A stretch of 64,000 bases of DNA from Actinophytocola sp036555685 (GTDB lineage: Bacteria > Actinomycetota > Actinomycetes > Mycobacteriales > Pseudonocardiaceae), in the NCBI RefSeq assembly GCF_036555685.1, contig NZ_DATBKY010000306.1, positions 1 through 64,000 on the forward strand. The letters are read 5' to 3'. The position numbers and the translations under genes were made by a program. The notes beneath the pieces are model-generated. The model had not been told where the DNA came from. It worked only from the letters and a program-made list of their open reading frames with translations, and did no database searches. This document shows, piece after piece, positions 17,289 through 26,015 of this stretch. Positions within the stretch are counted from its first letter, which is position 1. Each line of letters starts with the position of its first letter.

Positions 17289-18608
17289 GTGCGTCACGCA
17301 ACCGTCAGGTTCGTTCCCGCCTTCGTCGTGTCGCTGTGTGCCCTGGTCGTCGCGGCTCTGGTGGCCGCACCGGGCGCGTCCGCCGGGCAGCGGGCCGGCC
17401 GCAAGGCCCAGCCGCAGACCCAGGACCAGCGGGCCGCCTGCGAGGCCCGCCAGCTACCGCCCGCACCCATCGACACCTCGGAGGAACCGCCACCCGGGGA
17501 AGCCAGTCCGGAACCACTGCCGGTTCCCGAGGACCCGGTCGGGGGACCACAGATGGGTAACTGCGGCATCATCCGGCCACCGGACGCACCCACCCCACCC
17601 GGTGGCATCAGCGCCGCCACGTGGGCCATCACCGACCTCGACAGCGGCGACGTGCTGGCCGCGAAGGACCCGCACGCGCGCGAGCGGCCCGCCTCCCTGA
17701 TCAAGAGCCTGCTGGCCATCGTGGTGATCAAGGAACTGCGCCCGGACATGAAGGTGCGCGGCACCCAGGAGGACGCGAACCAGGAGGGCACGAAGGTCGG
17801 CGTCGGTCCCGGCGGCGTCTACACGGTCGACCAGCTGCTGCACGCGCTGATCATGCGTTCGGGCAACGACGCGGCGTGGGCGCTCGCTCGCACCCTCGGC
17901 GGCGAGGACGCCGCGCTGGAGAAGATGAACGCGCTCGCGCAGGAGCTCGGCGCGCTCGACACCCGCGCGGCCACCCCGTCCGGCCTCGACGGCCCCGGCA
18001 TGACGACCTCCTCCTACGACCAGAGCCTGATCTTCCGCGCGGCCATGAAGTACGACGAGTACGCCGACGCCGCGTCGACCGAGTCCATCCAGTTCCCCGG
18101 CTACAAGGGCCACCCGGGCTTCCAGGTCAACAACGACAACAAGCTGCTCGGTGTCTACCCCGGCTTCCTCGGCGGCAAGACCGGCTTCACCGACGACGCC
18201 CGGCACACGTACGTGGGGGGCGCCGACCACGACGGCAAGCGGCTCGCCGTGGTGCTGCTGCGCGGCGAGCGCAACCCCGGACCGCTGGCCGAGCAGGCGA
18301 GCAAGCTGCTCGACTACGGCTTCAAGCTGGCCGCCAAGGGCGTCAAGCCGGTCGGTGAGCTCGTCGACCGCGCGCCGGACGCGCAGCCCAAGCAGAACGC
18401 GAGCCAGGGCGAGGAGGTCGTCGGCAACCCGGAGAGCGGGTCGACGGGCGCCCTGCCGGCGCAGGCCCAGCGCTCCGCGTTCGGCAACGTCGGACTGCCG
18501 CTCGTCGTGCTCGCCGGCGTGGCCGCACTGGCCACGTTGGCCATGTGGTTCCGGCGGCGGCGCGCCCGCATCGCCCGCGCGAACCGCGGCAACTCCGCCC
18601 AGATCTAG
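17289..18608 (+). CDS. D-alanyl-D-alanine carboxypeptidase (serine peptidase S11, DacA-like)
   Basis: A 439-residue membrane-anchored penicillin-binding protein that trims terminal D-Ala from peptidoglycan stem peptides outside the cell. A signal peptide covers residues 1-32 (cleavage near AAPGASA). A proline-rich linker with two Cys follows, then the S11 domain with active-site S136-L-I-K139, S191-G-N193 and K297-T-G299. The C-terminus has a transmembrane segment (LPLVVLAGVAALATLAMW) and an Arg-rich cytoplasmic tail. GTG 17289 is chosen because the signal peptide starts there. It converges on the YihY gene across a short tandem repeat. Confidence 0.93.
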   Translation: MRHATVRFVPAFVVSLCALVVAALVAAPGASAGQRAGRKAQPQTQDQRAACEARQLPPAPIDTSEEPPPGEASPEPLPVPEDPVGGPQMGNCGIIRPPDAPTPPGGISAATWAITDLDSGDVLAAKDPHARERPASLIKSLLAIVVIKELRPDMKVRGTQEDANQEGTKVGVGPGGVYTVDQLLHALIMRSGNDAAWALARTLGGEDAALEKMNALAQELGALDTRAATPSGLDGPGMTTSSYDQSLIFRAAMKYDEYADAASTESIQFPGYKGHPGFQVNNDNKLLGVYPGFLGGKTGFTDDARHTYVGGADHDGKRLAVVLLRGERNPGPLAEQASKLLDYGFKLAAKGVKPVGELVDRAPDAQPKQNASQGEEVVGNPESGSTGALPAQAQRSAFGNVGLPLVVLAGVAALATLAMWFRRRRARIARANRGNSAQI

Positions 18609-18627
18609 GTGTGCCGTCCACGGATGT

Positions 18628-18657
18628 CTGACCAGCGCTGACCAGCGCTGACTAGCG
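18628..18657. repeat. Three tandem 10-bp units CTGACCAGCG
   Basis: CTGACCAGCG occurs at 18628-18637 and 18638-18647, and CTGACTAGCG at 18648-18657. The third unit contains the TAG stop of the YihY gene on the minus strand. This may be slippage-prone. Confidence 0.8.
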
Positions 18658-19677
18658 CGCCCGGCGGCGCCTGCCCCAAAGCAGGCCGAAGAGCGCGCCC
18701 GCGCCCAGCAGCCCCGCCGCGTCGCGCGCGCGTGGCACGTTGCGCACCACCATGGCCGGGCGGATCACCGCCGGCGGCGGTGGTTCCGGCGCGGCCGCGC
18801 GCACGTTCTCCACGGCGGTGGCCGTCCACGCGGTGATGAACAGCAGGTACCGCGCGACGAGGTTCGCGAACACCAGCAGGCCGATGATCGGTCCGAAAAG
18901 CGTGCCGGCCGGCGAGGTGAGCACGCTCTCCAGGAAGATCGTGGCGACCTGCTTGAGGATCTCGAAGCCGATCGCGGCGGCGATCGCGCCGCGCACGGCC
19001 GAGCGCACGCTGACCTTCTCGCGCGGCAGGCGCGAGATGACCCAGAGGAACACCACCCAGTTCGCGAAGAGCGACAGCACGATCGTCCCGGCACGCAACA
19101 GGAACACCGCCCACGCGTCGTGCTCGAGGCCCAGCGCGTCCAACAGGTCCTGACCCAGCGAGCTGCCGACCGCGGTGATCCCGAACGAGATCGCCAGCGC
19201 CACACCCAGACCCAGCAACGAAAGCAGGTCCGAGCGCATCCGGCGCAGGAACGGCACCTGCTTGTGCTCCAGCCCCCACTGCGCGGTCAGGGCGTCGCGC
19301 AGGTTGCTCATCCAGCCGAGCCCGGAGTAGAAGGCGGTCAGCAGACCGATGATCCCGACCGTGCTGCGCGACTTGATCGCCTCGTCGATGAGGTCGTTGA
19401 TCACCTTGTCGAGCCCGGCCGGCACGGCGTCGGTGATGCTCTCCTTGAGGTTGTGCAGCTGCACGGGGTCGTTCGCCAGCACGAACCCCATGACCGCGAA
19501 GCCGATCATCAACAGCGGGAACAGCGACAGCACGCTGAAGTACGTGATCGCGGCCGCGTAGTGGTTGCCGTACCGCTCGTTGAACGCGTTGTACGCGCGC
19601 ACCAGGTGGTCCAGCCACGGCCGCCGCCGACGTTGCCTGGCGAGCCAGGACTCCTTTTCCGCCACAGTTTCCGCCAC
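18652..19677 (-). CDS. YihY/BrkB family inner membrane protein
   Basis: A 341-residue polytopic membrane protein of the YihY/virulence factor BrkB family. It shows the family hallmark after an amphipathic N-terminus, NHYAAAITYFSVLSLFPLLM near residues 37-56. About six transmembrane helices follow, with conserved GIIGLLTAFYSGLGWMSNLRDAL and FGPIIGLLVFANLVARYLLF. The C-terminus is proline-rich and ends in a basic GRRRRAR tail. The molecular function is unknown; some actinobacterial relatives (YhjD) have been linked to inner-membrane transport. It lies 49 bp downstream of trpS on the same strand, so the two may be co-transcribed. Confidence 0.9.
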   Translation of the reverse strand: MAETVAEKESWLARQRRRRPWLDHLVRAYNAFNERYGNHYAAAITYFSVLSLFPLLMIGFAVMGFVLANDPVQLHNLKESITDAVPAGLDKVINDLIDEAIKSRSTVGIIGLLTAFYSGLGWMSNLRDALTAQWGLEHKQVPFLRRMRSDLLSLLGLGVALAISFGITAVGSSLGQDLLDALGLEHDAWAVFLLRAGTIVLSLFANWVVFLWVISRLPREKVSVRSAVRGAIAAAIGFEILKQVATIFLESVLTSPAGTLFGPIIGLLVFANLVARYLLFITAWTATAVENVRAAAPEPPPPAVIRPAMVVRNVPRARDAAGLLGAGALFGLLWGRRRRAR

Positions 19678-19726
19678 AGTTGAACGCTAACCGTGTCGGC
19701 CGTCACACGCAGGGCGAAACGCCTGT

Positions 19727-20755
19727 TCAGCCGGGCGGCGCGGGCACGAAGCCGATCTTGTCGTAGGCCCGCGCCAACGTCACCGACGTGATCTCCCGCG
19801 CGCGCTCGGCACCGCGGGCGAGGATCTTGTCCAGCTCCGCGGTGTCGTCGAGGTAGCCGCGCACGCGCTCCTGGATCGGCGTCACGAACTCCACGAGCAC
19901 CTCGCCGACCGCCTTCTTGAGATCGCCGTAGCCCTTGCCGGCGAACTCGTCGGCGACCCCGTCCAGCGGCTTGCCGGCGAGCGCGGAGTAGATCACCAGC
20001 AGGTTGGACACCCCGGGCTTGTTCTCCGGGTCGTAGACGATGTCGCGGCCCGCGTCGGTGACCGCGGAGCGGATCTTCTTCGCCGACACCTTCGGGTCGT
20101 CGAGCAGCTCCACGATGCCGCCCGGCGAGGACGACGACTTGCTCATCTTCGCGGTCGGGTCCTGCAGGTCGTAGATCTTGGCCGCTTCCTTGAGGATGTA
20201 GGGCTCCGGCAGCCGGAACGTCCTGCCGAACCGGGAGTTGAACCGCTGCGCCAGGTCGCGGGTGAGCTCGAGGTGCTGGCGCTGGTCCTCGCCGACCGGC
20301 ACGTACGTCGCCTGGTAGGCAAGGATGTCCGCGGCCTGCAGCGCCGGGTAGCCGAACAGGCCCAGGCTGATCCGCTCGGCCTGCTGCTTGGCCGACTTGT
20401 CCTTGAACTGCGTCATCCGGCTGGCCTCGCCGAAGCCGGTGAGGCACTGCATCACCCAGCCGAGCTGAGCGTGCTCGGGAACGTGGCTCTGCACGAACAA
20501 GGTCGCGCGGTCCGGGTCGATGCCCACCGCGAGCAGCTGCGCGGCCGAGACGCGGGTGCGCCGGCGCAGCAGCTTGGGGTCGTGCTCGACGGTGATCGCG
20601 TGCAGGTCGACCACGCAGTAGAACGTGTCGTAGTCCTCCTGCAGCGCGACCCACTGGCGCAGCGCGCCGAGGTAGTTGCCGAGATGGAACGAGTCGGCGG
20701 TCGGCTGGATCCCGGACAGCACCCGGGGGCGAGGCTCTGGCTGCGCGTCTGACAC
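19727..20755 (-). CDS. trpS: Tryptophanyl-tRNA synthetase
   Basis: A 342-residue class Ic aminoacyl-tRNA synthetase charging tRNA-Trp. The HIGH-type motif is HLGN at residues 24-27 and the KMSKS loop lies at about 203-207 (AKMSKSSSSPG). GEDQRQHLELTRDLAQRFN binds substrate. Length and sequence match the compact bacterial enzyme. The region upstream carries a small membrane-protein gene on the same strand 44 bp away. No T-box or other leader is apparent. Confidence 0.97.
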   Translation of the reverse strand: MSDAQPEPRPRVLSGIQPTADSFHLGNYLGALRQWVALQEDYDTFYCVVDLHAITVEHDPKLLRRRTRVSAAQLLAVGIDPDRATLFVQSHVPEHAQLGWVMQCLTGFGEASRMTQFKDKSAKQQAERISLGLFGYPALQAADILAYQATYVPVGEDQRQHLELTRDLAQRFNSRFGRTFRLPEPYILKEAAKIYDLQDPTAKMSKSSSSPGGIVELLDDPKVSAKKIRSAVTDAGRDIVYDPENKPGVSNLLVIYSALAGKPLDGVADEFAGKGYGDLKKAVGEVLVEFVTPIQERVRGYLDDTAELDKILARGAERAREITSVTLARAYDKIGFVPAPPG

Positions 20756-20799
20756 GGCTGTCGATTCTCGCAGAAGGGCGGCGCGGTCCCGCGTCCGCG

Positions 20800-21159
20800 T
20801 CAGCGCGCGGGCTCGCCGGCGCGCGGCTCGACCGGCGGCATGGGCGCGGTCACCGCCGCGCTCGCCACCCGGTCCCGCCTGCGGTGCCGCAGCAGCCCGA
20901 CGACCAGCCCGCCGAAGCCCAGCGCCACCGCCGCGATGCCCACCGGGCCGAGCAGCCCGAAGGACGCGCTCTCGACCGCCACCTGCTCGTCGGCCGCGGC
21001 CGCGGGCTGTGCCGCGGTCACCAGCACCGCGGCGGCCAGCGTGGGGACCAGAGCCAGCACAACACCCATCCGAACCAGCTTGCTCGTCACCGCCACCCGT
21101 GTATGGGCGGCCTGCACGGCAACTCGGTTGCGCACTGGTGCGCCTCCTGCGTTCGTCAC
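20800..21159 (-). CDS. Small secreted or membrane-anchored protein of unknown function
   Basis: A 119-residue protein with a long N-terminal hydrophobic segment (MGVVLALVPTLAAAVLVTAA, residues 31-50) ending in Ala-rich signal-peptide cleavage sites. A short extracytoplasmic stretch follows, then a second hydrophobic segment (LGPVGIAAVALGFGGLVVGLL) and a basic RHRRRDR stop-transfer. The topology fits a small cell-envelope protein with a cytoplasmic tail. No family was recognised. The GTG start at 21159 is not supported by a strong ribosome binding site. Confidence 0.6.
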   Translation of the reverse strand: MTNAGGAPVRNRVAVQAAHTRVAVTSKLVRMGVVLALVPTLAAAVLVTAAQPAAAADEQVAVESASFGLLGPVGIAAVALGFGGLVVGLLRHRRRDRVASAAVTAPMPPVEPRAGEPAR

Positions 21160-21278
21160 GTCATGTCCCCTGACCGGGGGGCGTGGACCGGGAAACGTGC
21201 CGATCGTGGCCGCCCGTGGAGGCGCCGTTGATCCGATCGGTCAACGCGGTGGAGAGTAGCCCCGTGCTGTGCCCGCCG

Positions 21279-21950
21279 TCACGCGGGGGGTGCCGCCGAT
21301 TGGCCGTCCAGGGTGTGCTCCGCTTCCGCCACCCAGCCCCGCCGCACGCCCTCGTCGATGATCGCCCGGGCGGTGGCCCCGAGGGCCGCCGACGCGGCGC
21401 CGATGTGTGCCTTGCGGGCGCGCACGACGTCGGCCGTGACGCCGGGCGTCTGCCAGGTGCCGCCGCGGGCCATCCAGTTGAGCAGCAACGGTTCCAGCCG
21501 GTCCATGGCCTTCGCGAAGCGGGCCTCCGGCGTCTCGCGGGCCTCGAACTCGTCCCACAGCGCGCGGAACCCCGCCGCCTGGTCGGCGGGCAGCAGGCCG
21601 AACAGCCGGTCCGCCGCGGCCCGCTCGCGTGCCTCCTGCGTCCGGGCGCCGACGTCGTCGTAGAGCGGGGTGTCGCCGGCGTAGATCTCGACGAGGTCGT
21701 GCACGACGACGAGCTGGACCGTGTGGCCGACGTCGATCGGCTCGTCGGCGTGCTCGGCGAGGAGGATGACCATCAGCGCGAGGTGCCACGAGTGCTCGGC
21801 GTCGTTCTCCCGGCGCGACGCGGCGGCCAGCGGCGACTGGCGCACCACGGTCTTGAGCCGGTCGACCTCGACGATGAAGCCGAGCTGGGCGGCGATGCGC
21901 GGGTCGACCGTGTCCGGCAGCGGGTTGCGATCGGTCAGCAGGCGTTCCAC
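21279..21950 (-). CDS. HD-domain phosphohydrolase (YfbR-like 5'-deoxynucleotidase family)
   Basis: A 223-residue HD-superfamily hydrolase. Metal ligands are visible: His and Asp in RENDAEHSWHLAL (residues 47-59), the HD pair in VVVHDLVEIYAGDT (82-95), and a later Asp in AKAMDRLEPLL. The pattern and length match YfbR/HDDC2-type enzymes that dephosphorylate deoxynucleoside monophosphates. It starts with GTG 21950, divergent from the MBL-fold gene with 67 bp between the two starts. Confidence 0.85.
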   Translation of the reverse strand: MERLLTDRNPLPDTVDPRIAAQLGFIVEVDRLKTVVRQSPLAAASRRENDAEHSWHLALMVILLAEHADEPIDVGHTVQLVVVHDLVEIYAGDTPLYDDVGARTQEARERAAADRLFGLLPADQAAGFRALWDEFEARETPEARFAKAMDRLEPLLLNWMARGGTWQTPGVTADVVRARKAHIGAASAALGATARAIIDEGVRRGWVAEAEHTLDGQSAAPPA

Positions 21951-22017
21951 ACGCCCGACCCTCGCAGGCCGCCCGTGCGGCGGGCAACCGCGTTACCGTG
22001 CCGGTCGCGGAGGTCCC

Positions 22018-22797
22018 ATGAAAGTCACCGTCCTCGGCTCGTGCGCCGCGTGGCCCGAGCCCGGCCGCGCCTGCAGCGGCTACCTCGTGGAGCACGACGG
22101 CTTCCGGCTGGTCCTCGACCTCGGGTTCGCGACACTGCCGCGGCTGCTCGAGCACTGCCCGGGCGGGGCTGTCGACGCGGTCGTCGTGACCCACCGGCAC
22201 AGCGACCACTGCGTGGACCTCAACGGGCTGCTGCGCGTGCGCCACTACGGCGAGCGGACGCTGCCGCGGATCCCCCTGCTGTGCCCGGCGGGCGCGGCGG
22301 CGGTCGTGGACGGCCTCGAGCCGCGGCCGCGGCTGGCGGAGCTGTTCGACCTCGCGGAGCTGCCCGGCAGCCACCAGGTCGGCCCGTTCCGGGTCGAGGG
22401 CGTCGAGCTTCCGCATCACGTGCCGAACGCCGGCGTCCGGCTCACGGTGACCGATCGGACGGTGGCCGAACGCACGTCAGCTGACCGCACGCTCGCCTAC
22501 ACCGGCGACACCGGGCCGGATCCGCGGTTGGCGGAGCTCGGCGCGGACGCCGACCTCTACATCATGGAGGCGACGCTGCAGGCCGTGCCGGCGCCGGGCG
22601 AGCCACGGCACCTGCTGACCGCGACCGAGGCCGGCGAGTGGGCGGAGCAGGCCGGCGCGCGGCGCCTGTTGCTCACGCACTTCTGGCCGGGCAGCGACCG
22701 AGACCTGTCGCTGCGGCAGGCCGCGGCGGCGTATTCCGGCGAGCTGCTGGCGGCCGACGAGGGCCTGGTGGTCGACCTGTCTAGCAGTCGCCGCTGA
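22018..22797 (+). CDS. MBL-fold metallo-hydrolase (RNase Z-like)
   Basis: A 259-residue metallo-beta-lactamase-fold protein. The metal site THRHSDHCVDL near residues 58-68 corresponds to HxHxDH, with further ligands in LPHHVPN, YTGDTGPD and LTHFWPGSDRD. The arrangement is of the ElaC/RNase Z-like group rather than lactamases, so the substrate is probably a phosphodiester or nucleotide. ATG 22018 has GGAGG six bases upstream. Its 3' end overlaps the convergent SH3-like gene by 17 bp. Confidence 0.88.
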   Translation: MKVTVLGSCAAWPEPGRACSGYLVEHDGFRLVLDLGFATLPRLLEHCPGGAVDAVVVTHRHSDHCVDLNGLLRVRHYGERTLPRIPLLCPAGAAAVVDGLEPRPRLAELFDLAELPGSHQVGPFRVEGVELPHHVPNAGVRLTVTDRTVAERTSADRTLAYTGDTGPDPRLAELGADADLYIMEATLQAVPAPGEPRHLLTATEAGEWAEQAGARRLLLTHFWPGSDRDLSLRQAAAAYSGELLAADEGLVVDLSSSRR

Positions 22798-23113
22798 CGG
22801 CCCGGACGAACTCGGCGGAGACCCAGCGGTCTTCGGCGAGCTTGCGGAAGCCCTGCTCGACGGTCTTGTCGGCGTCGGACTGGTCACCGCGGTTCATCTC
22901 GCCGACCACGTTGTTCGGTGCGACCGTGGGCGCGGAGCGCACGTTGAGGCCGTCGACGACCGCCTCGACGCGGCACTGCGAGCCGTTCGACGACGTGCCG
23001 CCGTCCTTGCCCTCCTCGGCGCGCTTCTCCGAGCCCATCGCGTAGAGCCACAGGACGCCGACCAGCAGCGCCACCGTGATGAGGGTGCGCTTGGTGGTCC
23101 ACTTGATCTTCAC
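22781..23113 (-). CDS. Membrane-anchored SH3b-like protein
   Basis: A 110-residue protein with a short basic N-terminus and one transmembrane segment (TLITVALLVGVLWLYAMG, residues 10-27), a charged linker, and a C-terminal bacterial SH3-like domain (VVDGLNVRSAPTVAPNNVVG, then RWVSAEFV). Two Cys flank the domain and may form a disulfide outside the cell. Such domains often bind the cell wall. It overlaps the MBL-fold gene tail to tail by 17 bp. Confidence 0.75.
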   Translation of the reverse strand: MKIKWTTKRTLITVALLVGVLWLYAMGSEKRAEEGKDGGTSSNGSQCRVEAVVDGLNVRSAPTVAPNNVVGEMNRGDQSDADKTVEQGFRKLAEDRWVSAEFVRAVSGDC

Positions 23114-23260
23114 TGGAACCGCTCCCGGGCCGGACGTGCTTCCTGCTCATCAGATATATCCCAGCCCGGTCGCGTTGGGAACGAGCCACCCCGCAAACCA
23201 CTCGCAGGATGCAACGGCCGGACACCCCCGCTGCACAATCGGTCACGGCACGTGCGGATG

Positions 23261-23311
23261 CGCCGGACGGCGCGCCCCCGCCGCTCACCGCGGGTGACGC
23301 GCCGTCCGGCG
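23261..23311. terminator. Strong hairpin downstream of icd
   Basis: Fourteen-base perfect arms CGCCGGACGGCGCG (23261-23274) and CGCGCCGTCCGGCG (23298-23311) with a 23-base loop. It lies 17 bp past the icd stop on the minus strand and has no U-tract. Confidence 0.75.
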
Positions 23312-23327
23312 CTGCTGTGAACCGCTG

Positions 23328-24548
23328 TTAGCCGGCGGCCATGCGCTGCTGGAGGTTGTCGTCCAGCGTCGCGAGGAACTCCTCGGTTGTCTGCCACTCC
23401 TGGTCCTTGCCCACGAGCAGGGCCAGGTCCTTGGTCATCCTGCCGCTCTCGACGGTCTCGACGATCACCCGCTCGAGCGTCTCGGCGAACTGGACGACGT
23501 CGGGGGTGCTGTCCATCTTGCCGCGCGCCTCGAGGCCCCGGGTCCACGCGAAGATCGACGCGATCGGGTTGGTCGAGGTCGGCTTGCCCTGCTGGTGCTG
23601 GCGGAAGTGCCGGGTGACCGTGCCGTGCGCCGCCTCGGCCTCGACCTTGCCGTCGGGCGTCATCAGCACGGAGGTCATCAGGCCGAGCGAGCCGAAGCCC
23701 TGGGCGACGGTGTCGGACTGGACGTCGCCGTCGTAGTTCTTGCAGGCCCAGACGTAGCCGCCCTCCCACTTGAGCGCGGCGGCGACCATGTCGTCGATGA
23801 GCCGGTGCTCGTAGGTGAGGCCCGCGGCGTCGAAGTCGGCCTTGAACTCGGCCTCGAAGATCTCCGCGAACACGTCCTTGAACATGCCGTCGTAGGCCTT
23901 GAGGATCGTGTTCTTCGTGGACATGTACAGCGGGAACTTGCGCTCGAGCGCGTAGCGCATCGACGCGCGCGCGAAGTCCTCGATGGACTCGCGGTAGTTG
24001 TACATGCCGACCGCGACGCCGCCGCCCTCCGGGTAGTTGGCGACCTCGAACTCCATCGGCTCGCCGCCGTCGGCCGGCTGGTAGGTGATCGTCAGCGTGC
24101 CGGGGCCGGGCACCTTGAAGTCGGTGGCCTTGTACTGGTCGCCATGTGCGTGCCGGCCGATGATGATCGGCTTGGTCCAGCCTGGCACCAGCCGCGGGAT
24201 GTTGGAGATCACGATCGGCTCGCGGAAGATGACGCCGCCGAGGATGTTCCGGATGGTGCCGTTGGGGCTGCGCCACATCTTCTTCAGGCCGAACTCGGAG
24301 ACCCGCGCCTCGTCCGGCGTGATCGTGGCGCATTTCACGCCGACGCCGTGCCGCGCGATCGCGTTGGCCGCGTCCACGGTGACCTGGTCGTCGGTGGCGT
24401 CCCGGTGCTCGATGCCGAGGTCGTAGTAGTCCAGGTTGATGTCCAGGTAGGGGTGGATCAGCTTGTCCTTGATGAACTGCCAGATGATGCGGGTCATCTC
24501 GTCGCCGTCGAGCTCGACGACCGTCCCCTGGACCTTGATCTTGGCCAT
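23328..24548 (-). CDS. icd: NADP-dependent isocitrate dehydrogenase (dimeric type)
   Basis: A 406-residue enzyme oxidising isocitrate to 2-oxoglutarate in the TCA cycle and producing NADPH. The N-terminus (VVELDGDEMTRIIWQFIKD) and the segment SPNGTIRNILGGVIFREPI, carrying the substrate Ser, are characteristic of the dimeric eukaryotic-like type II enzymes. Catalytic Tyr and Asp residues lie in YDGMFKDVF and YDGDVQSD. The monomeric 740-residue enzyme found in many actinobacteria is not what is seen here. It is monocistronic with a strong downstream hairpin. Confidence 0.96.
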   Translation of the reverse strand: MAKIKVQGTVVELDGDEMTRIIWQFIKDKLIHPYLDINLDYYDLGIEHRDATDDQVTVDAANAIARHGVGVKCATITPDEARVSEFGLKKMWRSPNGTIRNILGGVIFREPIVISNIPRLVPGWTKPIIIGRHAHGDQYKATDFKVPGPGTLTITYQPADGGEPMEFEVANYPEGGGVAVGMYNYRESIEDFARASMRYALERKFPLYMSTKNTILKAYDGMFKDVFAEIFEAEFKADFDAAGLTYEHRLIDDMVAAALKWEGGYVWACKNYDGDVQSDTVAQGFGSLGLMTSVLMTPDGKVEAEAAHGTVTRHFRQHQQGKPTSTNPIASIFAWTRGLEARGKMDSTPDVVQFAETLERVIVETVESGRMTKDLALLVGKDQEWQTTEEFLATLDDNLQQRMAAG

Positions 24549-24626
24549 GTGCCGGGATGCTCCTCTCGCGTCCTCTTCGCGCGCGTGTACCTGTTCTCAG
24601 TCGTTCCAAACGGTACACGCGTACTG

Positions 24627-25190
24627 TTAGCGACGCCCGGCGGCCCACTCCTCGGCGAGCATCGCGAAGACCAGCTCGTCGGTCCACTCGCCCTTGACGA
24701 TCTCGTTCTGCACGAAGTGCGCCTCGCGGCGCATGCCGAGCCTCGTCATCAGCCGCGCCGACGCCTCGTTGCGCCCGTCGCAGCGCCCGACGATCCGGTG
24801 CAGCCCCAGCCCCTCGAAGCCCAGCCGCAGCATCTCGGCCGCGGCCTCCCGCGCGTAGCCGCGCCCGTGGTAGGCGGGGTTGAACACGAAGCCGAACTCC
24901 CCCTGCTCGTGCGGCTCGGACAACCATGCCAGGTTCACGTCGCCGATCAGGTCGCCGGTGTCGCGCAGCAGCGCGGCGAGCACGAGGACGTCGCCTTCCC
25001 GCTCCAGCGCCGGCATCGAGATCCGCCGCTTGAGCGCCTCCGCGGTCGCGGCGCGGTCTCGCGGGTCCCAGTACAGGTAACGGGTGACCTCGGGCAGGCT
25101 CTGGTAGGCGTGCATCGCGTCGAGGTCGTCCTCGGTGAACGGCCGCAGGATCAGCCGGTCGGTGATGATCGGGTACGAAGGTCGCAGCAC
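24627..25190 (-). CDS. GNAT-family N-acetyltransferase (RimJ/RimL-like)
   Basis: A 187-residue acetyltransferase. The opening ITDRLILRPFTEDDLDAM and the acetyl-CoA-binding segment FNPAYHGRGYAREAA (Q/R-x-x-G-x-G/A type) are typical of RimJ/RimL proteins that acetylate N-termini or small molecules. GTG 25190 is preferred; longer readings would run into the divergent repair gene starting at 25243. No clear ribosome binding site precedes it, so it may be leaderless. The substrate is unknown. Confidence 0.85.
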   Translation of the reverse strand: MLRPSYPIITDRLILRPFTEDDLDAMHAYQSLPEVTRYLYWDPRDRAATAEALKRRISMPALEREGDVLVLAALLRDTGDLIGDVNLAWLSEPHEQGEFGFVFNPAYHGRGYAREAAAEMLRLGFEGLGLHRIVGRCDGRNEASARLMTRLGMRREAHFVQNEIVKGEWTDELVFAMLAEEWAAGRR

Positions 25191-25242
25191 ACAGCCAACA
25201 TATCGAGCACGGGCGTCGGGACGGCGTGCCATTATTGGCCAC

Positions 25243-25818
25243 ATGGCGACCTGGCTCACCGAGGATCCCGAGGCCAACAAGCTGCTCGACCGCGAGCCGT
25301 TGGCCCTGCTCATCGGCATGCTGCTCGACCAGCAGGTCCAGATCGAGGTGGCCTTCCTCGGTCCGAAGAAGCTCCTCGACCGCATGGGTTCGCTCGACGC
25401 GAACACCATCGCGGACTACGACCAGGAGAAGTTCCTCGCGATCTGCTCGACGCCGCCCGCCATCCACCGCTTCCCCGGCTCGATGGGCAAGCGCGTCCAG
25501 GCGCTGTGCCAGGCCATCGTCGCCGACTACGACGGGCGGGCCGAGAACGTCTGGACCCAGGGCGACCCGAACGGCGCCGAGGTCCTCAAGCGACTCAAGG
25601 CGCTGCCGGGCTTCGGCGAGGCAAAGGCCAAGATCTTCCTCGCCCTGCTCGGCAAGCAGCGCGGGCTCGCCGCCGCCGGCTGGGAGAAGGCCGCGGGCGA
25701 CTACTCGACCAAGGGCTCGCACCTGTCCGTCGCCGACATCACGGACCCGGAGAGCCTGCAGCATGTGCGGGCGTACAAAAAGGAAATGAAAGCCGCGGCA
25801 AAGGCGAAAAGGGGCTAA
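25243..25818 (+). CDS. HhH-GPD base-excision repair protein
   Basis: A 191-residue helix-hairpin-helix protein of the HhH-GPD DNA glycosylase superfamily. The hairpin motif LKALPGFGEAKAKIFLALLG lies near residues 125-144, and the N-terminus has LLIGMLLDQQVQIEVAF, the family's conserved helix. It lacks the four-Cys Fe-S cluster of EndoIII/MutY, and the usual catalytic Asp after the hairpin is not clearly placed, so its glycosylase activity is uncertain. It ends in a Lys-rich tail. It starts close to the divergent GNAT gene. Confidence 0.85.
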   Translation: MATWLTEDPEANKLLDREPLALLIGMLLDQQVQIEVAFLGPKKLLDRMGSLDANTIADYDQEKFLAICSTPPAIHRFPGSMGKRVQALCQAIVADYDGRAENVWTQGDPNGAEVLKRLKALPGFGEAKAKIFLALLGKQRGLAAAGWEKAAGDYSTKGSHLSVADITDPESLQHVRAYKKEMKAAAKAKRG

Positions 25819-26015
25819 AACGGTAGCCGCCGTACGGCCTAATCACGATAAGTACACGCTCGGGTACCATTTGCCACCAAGAGCGCTTACATTCCCGTCT
25901 TTTAGTTGGTCCTTTTCCGTCTTCGTGTGTACACCGCGAAACGGCACCACAACCGGCATTTGACTCCGTGACTTGGCCTGTTTACCGTTCCCGGCGGGTC
26001 CGGAGGGTTACTCGG

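Noticed and set aside
23110..25764. Minus-strand open frame of 884 codons
   Set aside because: It is a shadow crossing icd, the GNAT gene and the antisense of the repair gene, with Arg-rich low-complexity translation.
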